Assembly (NCBI RefSeq): GCF_009690845.1
Contig: NZ_VWSJ01000007.1
Span: 17,865 to 81,864, forward strand
DNA from: Campylobacter portucalensis
Lineage (GTDB): Bacteria > Campylobacterota > Campylobacteria > Campylobacterales > Campylobacteraceae
Reading direction: 5' to 3'
Length of the DNA stretch: 64,000 nt
Both the position numbers and the translations under genes were made by a program. A model generated the notes under the pieces. It ran no database searches and had not been told where the DNA came from. It worked only from the letters and a program-made list of their open reading frames with translations. Of the stretch, positions 59,460 through 64,000 are shown piece by piece (the stretch's first letter is position 1; the number at the start of each line of letters is the position of its first letter).

Positions 59460-59897
59460 ATGCAAATAATCTATCCATATGCACAAATTATACATCTTTT
59501 TTGTGCTATTATTTTCGTTGGGTATTTGTTTTTTGATGTTGTGATTCTTAAAAGAGTTTTTAAAAATTCAAATAGTGAATTTACTGCAAAAATACAGACT
59601 TCAATCTCAAATAAAGCTGTAAAAATTATGCCAATTTGCGTTGCTTTGCTGATTCTTACAGGAGGTATGATGATGAGTAGTTGGGTAAATAGCAATATAG
59701 GCTATTTTGCTACAAATCTACAAATAATTTTTATGATAAAAGTGATTTTGGCTTTTTTGATTTTTATGATGGTATGCATAAATTTGACGTGTAAATTTAT
59801 ACTAAAAAAGTCAAGTCCTCTTGGGGATATCCATCCGCTAGTTTTAATTATGGCTTTTATTATAGTTCTTTTCGCAAAAGTAATGTTTTTGGTCTAA
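59460..59897 (+). CDS. CopD-like four-helix membrane protein
   Basis: A 145-residue inner membrane protein with four transmembrane helices. The first has His in AQIIHLFCAIIFVGYLFFD and the second helix is followed by conserved MMMSSW. This resembles small CopD/DUF2214-like haem or copper membrane proteins of epsilonproteobacteria. AAGGGAAAAT precedes the ATG. Ligand and function not established. Confidence 0.55.
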   Translation: MQIIYPYAQIIHLFCAIIFVGYLFFDVVILKRVFKNSNSEFTAKIQTSISNKAVKIMPICVALLILTGGMMMSSWVNSNIGYFATNLQIIFMIKVILAFLIFMMVCINLTCKFILKKSSPLGDIHPLVLIMAFIIVLFAKVMFLV

Positions 59898-59926
59898 ATT
59901 TAGATCATTTAAGTTATTTTGGCTAA

Positions 59927-61198
<1,272 letters not shown>

Positions 61199-61199
61199 A

Positions 61200-61225
61200 T
61201 TTAAGGGCTAAATTTAGCCCTTAAA
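61200..61225 (+). terminator. Terminator after serS
   Basis: Perfect 26-base palindrome (TTTAAGGGCTAAA and complement) that begins two bases past the serS stop. Confidence 0.6.
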
Positions 61226-61301
61226 CTGGTAACTTGTAATCTTTCTAATTTAATTTCCATAAATTTAAAGGCGTTTATAAATTCAGCATTTATTAATAAA
61301 A

Positions 61302-61322
61302 ATTATAATATCATTTATCATT
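61302..61322 (+). promoter_or_regulatory. Possible Fur-type operator upstream of the TonB receptor
   Basis: ATTATAATATCATTTATCATT resembles the AT-rich hexamer pattern of Fur sites (NATWAT repeats) 20 bases ahead of the ATG. A match by eye only; iron control of such receptors is usual. Confidence 0.3.
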
Positions 61323-61342
61323 TTTTTTAAACAAGGAGTATT

Positions 61343-63976
61343 ATGAAAAAAATTATATTTAGCTCATTGATTGTTTCTTTACTTTTATCAAATCAAATAG
61401 AGCTTGACGCGGTTGATGTTTCAACTGATATAGGGGGGGGGAACACCTATACAAAAACTCACTCAAGCACAGCTACAGGAATGGAACTAACTCAAAAAGA
61501 CACTCCTCAATCAGTTAGTGTTATTACTCAAAAACAGCTTGAAGATAGAGCTATTAATAACCTTGATGATGCTTTAAAAACAGCAACTGGTATAAATGTA
61601 TCAAAAGATGCATCAGGCGTTGTAAGATACCAAAGTAGAGGCTTTTATATGGACTATATCCAAGTTGATGGAATTAATGAAAATGTAAAAACTCAAAGTC
61701 TATTTAATGAAAAAATTGACACTAAAGCCCCAACCGATATGGCAATTTATGAAGGTGTAGAGATAGTTAGAGGTGCAACAGGGCTTATGCAAAGTAACGG
61801 CGAACCTGGTGGAACTGTAAATTTACTTAGAAAAAAGCCAACTCATAAATTTCAACACTTAGGCGAAATTTTATTTGATGAAAATAAAAAGCGTCGCCTT
61901 ATGCTTGACTTTTCAGGAGCGTTAAACGATGATGGCACAATTAGAGCTAGAGCAGTTGGATCAGCAAGCCAGTATGATACTTTTAGAGATAGAGTTGATG
62001 GCGATAGCAAGATGATATATTCAACCGTAGAATTTGATATCAAAAATAGCTCTATTTTAGGACTTGGTGGAATGTATCAAAACACAAATGAAGTTCCTGT
62101 TATGTTTGGTGTGCCACTTCCTTATATAAAGCCCACTAAAGAAGAAATAAATAAGATGAGTTATGGAGAAAAAAATTCATATAATCAATTTTATAAAAAT
62201 TATCAGCCTGCACATGAGCTCGAAAAAAATACTTATCTAGGTGCAAATTGGTCAAATACTGAAACTGATAAATACAATATCTTTACAACATTTGATCACT
62301 ATTTTGAAAATGATTGGCATTTAGGTATAGATTTAAGCTATACTAAAATAGATAGTTTAACTGAGCTTGCTGAATTTGGTGATTTAAGTAAAATCTCACA
62401 TAACTCTAAATACGGCATGCATAAGGGCTTTGTTTATAATACAATGCGCGGAATTATGCTAGATAAAGAAGAAGAACAACTTGGGTTTAAAATAGATTTA
62501 AATGGAGACTATGAGCTTTTTAATCAAGAACACCAGTTTTATATAGCATATAATTATAATAGAGAAAAAACTAAATATAATTATAAAACAAGGGAATTAG
62601 AAAGACAAGGTTATTGTAAATGTGCAGATGATGGTCTTGTAAAAAAAACGAAACGAGGGATAAAATACAAAATGTGTAATAGAAATTATACTGGAAATAT
62701 CTGTGTTACAAAAGATGATCCTAGATATGAAAAATTTAAAGCCGAGTTTCAAAAAATTTACAATGATGATGGTGAATTATTGGCCGATGAGAAGTATTAT
62801 AAAACCTATAAAATTGCAGTTGATCCACATAATTTTAAAGGCAATGAGTATGAAAAACCTATCTGGACAGATCCGGATAATTTTGATTTTCTAAGAGATC
62901 TTTGGGCTAGAAACACAGAAGTTGAAAAAAAATTAAAAACCAACTCTATAACTGCAAGCACTAGAATAAATCCAATCAATAAATTACACTTTTTATTAGG
63001 TGGTAGCTATACTTGGTATGATTATAAGAAAAAATGGGATTTAAGATATGATAAAATAAGTATGGAACAAAAAGATGATAGAGGTACTATATATAATGAT
63101 GAATGCACTATAAATAACCAAAGTGAAAATTGTAAAATCATCAATGAAAATAATAGAAAATTTACACCATTTTTAGGCGTTACTTTTGATATTACACCAA
63201 GTCATAGTATTTATGCAAGCTATACTGAAATTTTCAAACACCAAGAGGGAGAATCTAAAATTTTTGGAAATGTAACTAAAAAAAATCCCGATTATGAACC
63301 TGATTCTAGCGATCCAGAAGAAGAGTTTATAACAGAAGAGGGAATAATTGGCTACAAAGGATTAAAACCAATTAATGGAAAAAGCTATGAGATAGGATAT
63401 AAGGCTCTTTTAAATGATGATAAACTAAATTTAAGTATTGCAATATTTAAAATAGAGCAAGAAAATATGGTTATTTATAAAGCTGGGGATCAAAATAACT
63501 TTTATGAAACAAAAATTGAGCCAGTTGGTAAAGTAGAAAGCAAAGGTATTGAATTTGAGATAGCGGGAGAGGCGTTAGAGAATCTTCATATGCTAGTTGG
63601 ATATACTTATAACAAAAGTAAATATAAAAATGAAATAAATTTAAATAAAAGTGGCGAAAACTATAGTAAACATACGCCCGAACATATGTTTAAATTATAT
63701 GCTTCTTATAAAATTCCAAGTACCAAATTTACAATTGGAGGTGGTATAACATCCCAAAGCTCAACCAAAGGTCTTAATGGCTTGAAACAAAGTGGATACA
63801 CCATTTATGACGCTCATATCAACTATCAAGTTAGCAATAATATCTCAGTTAACCTAATAGGTACAAATTTAGGTGACAAAAAGTATTTTGAAAACAATAT
63901 AGATAGAACAAGGCTTGGTAATAACTTTTACGGAGAACCAAGAAAAATCACTATTAAATTTGATTGGAAATTCTAA
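61343..63976 (+). CDS. TonB-dependent siderophore receptor, phase variable (in frame)
   Basis: An 877-residue outer membrane receptor. Signal peptide about 1-24, plug domain about 45-165 (TQKDTPQSVSVITQKQLED, LDDALKTATGINVS, GVEIVRGATGLMQ), then a 22-strand barrel that ends IKFDWKF with terminal Phe. The plug fits FoxA/FhuE-type ferric siderophore receptors. A 9-G tract (61433-61441) encodes three Gly right after the signal peptide and is in frame. Two long loops hold Cys pairs (CKCADD, CNRNYTGNIC; ECTINNQSENC), which is unusual and may form disulfides. AAGGAG precedes the ATG. Ligand unknown. Confidence 0.9.
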   Translation: MKKIIFSSLIVSLLLSNQIELDAVDVSTDIGGGNTYTKTHSSTATGMELTQKDTPQSVSVITQKQLEDRAINNLDDALKTATGINVSKDASGVVRYQSRGFYMDYIQVDGINENVKTQSLFNEKIDTKAPTDMAIYEGVEIVRGATGLMQSNGEPGGTVNLLRKKPTHKFQHLGEILFDENKKRRLMLDFSGALNDDGTIRARAVGSASQYDTFRDRVDGDSKMIYSTVEFDIKNSSILGLGGMYQNTNEVPVMFGVPLPYIKPTKEEINKMSYGEKNSYNQFYKNYQPAHELEKNTYLGANWSNTETDKYNIFTTFDHYFENDWHLGIDLSYTKIDSLTELAEFGDLSKISHNSKYGMHKGFVYNTMRGIMLDKEEEQLGFKIDLNGDYELFNQEHQFYIAYNYNREKTKYNYKTRELERQGYCKCADDGLVKKTKRGIKYKMCNRNYTGNICVTKDDPRYEKFKAEFQKIYNDDGELLADEKYYKTYKIAVDPHNFKGNEYEKPIWTDPDNFDFLRDLWARNTEVEKKLKTNSITASTRINPINKLHFLLGGSYTWYDYKKKWDLRYDKISMEQKDDRGTIYNDECTINNQSENCKIINENNRKFTPFLGVTFDITPSHSIYASYTEIFKHQEGESKIFGNVTKKNPDYEPDSSDPEEEFITEEGIIGYKGLKPINGKSYEIGYKALLNDDKLNLSIAIFKIEQENMVIYKAGDQNNFYETKIEPVGKVESKGIEFEIAGEALENLHMLVGYTYNKSKYKNEINLNKSGENYSKHTPEHMFKLYASYKIPSTKFTIGGGITSQSSTKGLNGLKQSGYTIYDAHINYQVSNNISVNLIGTNLGDKKYFENNIDRTRLGNNFYGEPRKITIKFDWKF
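61433..61441 (+). repeat. G9 homopolymer tract in the TonB receptor gene
   Basis: Nine G in the coding strand at codons 31-33. A one-base change would truncate the protein just after the signal peptide, an efficient ON/OFF switch. Present length is ON. Confidence 0.85.
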
Positions 63977-63978
63977 AT

Positions 63979-64000
63979 TATGGCGTAAATTTACGCCATA
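63979..64000 (+). terminator. Palindrome after the TonB receptor gene
   Basis: Perfect 22-base palindrome (TATGGCGTAAA and complement) two bases past the stop, reaching the window edge. Probable terminator; the following bases are not visible. Confidence 0.6.

Overview
The window is AT-rich chromosomal DNA from a Campylobacter-type epsilonproteobacterium (Campylobacterota), probably not C. jejuni itself. This rests on a major outer membrane porin of the Campylobacter type, a CadF-like OmpA protein, a CiaB-family protein, AddAB, a dimeric dUTPase and gene orders that I recall from C. jejuni: nifJ/por - HAD phosphatase - cadF - rpsI - rplM - addA - addB - cbb3 accessory genes - ccoPQON - two-component pair on the left, and nusB - ribH - kdsA - EamA transporter - der - aroK - trpS - serS on the right. 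Species assignment is inference; no database search was possible.

Layout. 1-18.6 kb is a conserved minus-strand block: central metabolism, ribosomal proteins S9/L13, AddAB recombination nuclease, the cbb3 oxidase operon with its small accessory proteins, a regulator/sensor pair, a TauE/SafE-like membrane protein, DUF507, PurA and a HisZ-like protein. A selenocysteine tRNA (18.7 kb) and ThiM follow. 20.0-25.0 kb is a compact five-gene cluster of envelope proteins (COG3014-like lipoprotein, YcfL-like lipoprotein, LpoB-like lipoprotein, an exported protein of unknown function, a CsgG/FlgT-like exported protein). 25-38 kb holds an LplT-PlsC-Aas fusion, a CiaB-family protein carrying a zincin motif, a thioesterase, dUTPase, LuxS, Ppx/GppA with a two-component system, FolB and PlsY. 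The porin and a cytochrome c (39.1-40.9 kb) sit between two gene-free stretches of about 860 bases that share diverged sequence.

Accessory region, 41.8-54.7 kb. Three glycosyltransferase genes come first; two carry long G tracts, one set in frame (9 G) and one out of frame (10 G). After nusB, ribH and a paired SMR transporter, a type III restriction-modification locus has been wrecked: only the tail of res and the front of mod remain. Between them lies about 6.4 kb of foreign DNA with strong AGGAGG-type ribosome binding sites, remains of a RepA_N plasmid initiator and a Bro-N protein typical of Firmicutes elements, two near-identical 120-base direct repeats, and a run of small intracellular proteins of families (DMP19/DUF4375, DUF4259-like, DUF1877, DUF4274 and two unassigned) that usually occur as immunity proteins beside polymorphic toxins. 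No toxin, secretion gene, integrase or relaxase is visible. This looks like an orphan-immunity array acquired from Gram-positive neighbours and is the best candidate for an undescribed system here.

54.7-64 kb returns to core genes (kdsA, EamA transporter, der, aroK, trpS, a CopD-like membrane protein, serS) and ends with a TonB-dependent receptor whose ninth-G tract just after the signal peptide makes it probably phase variable. In total four long G tracts in coding frames (two glycosyltransferases, mod, TonB receptor) mark surface structures and DNA modification as switchable.
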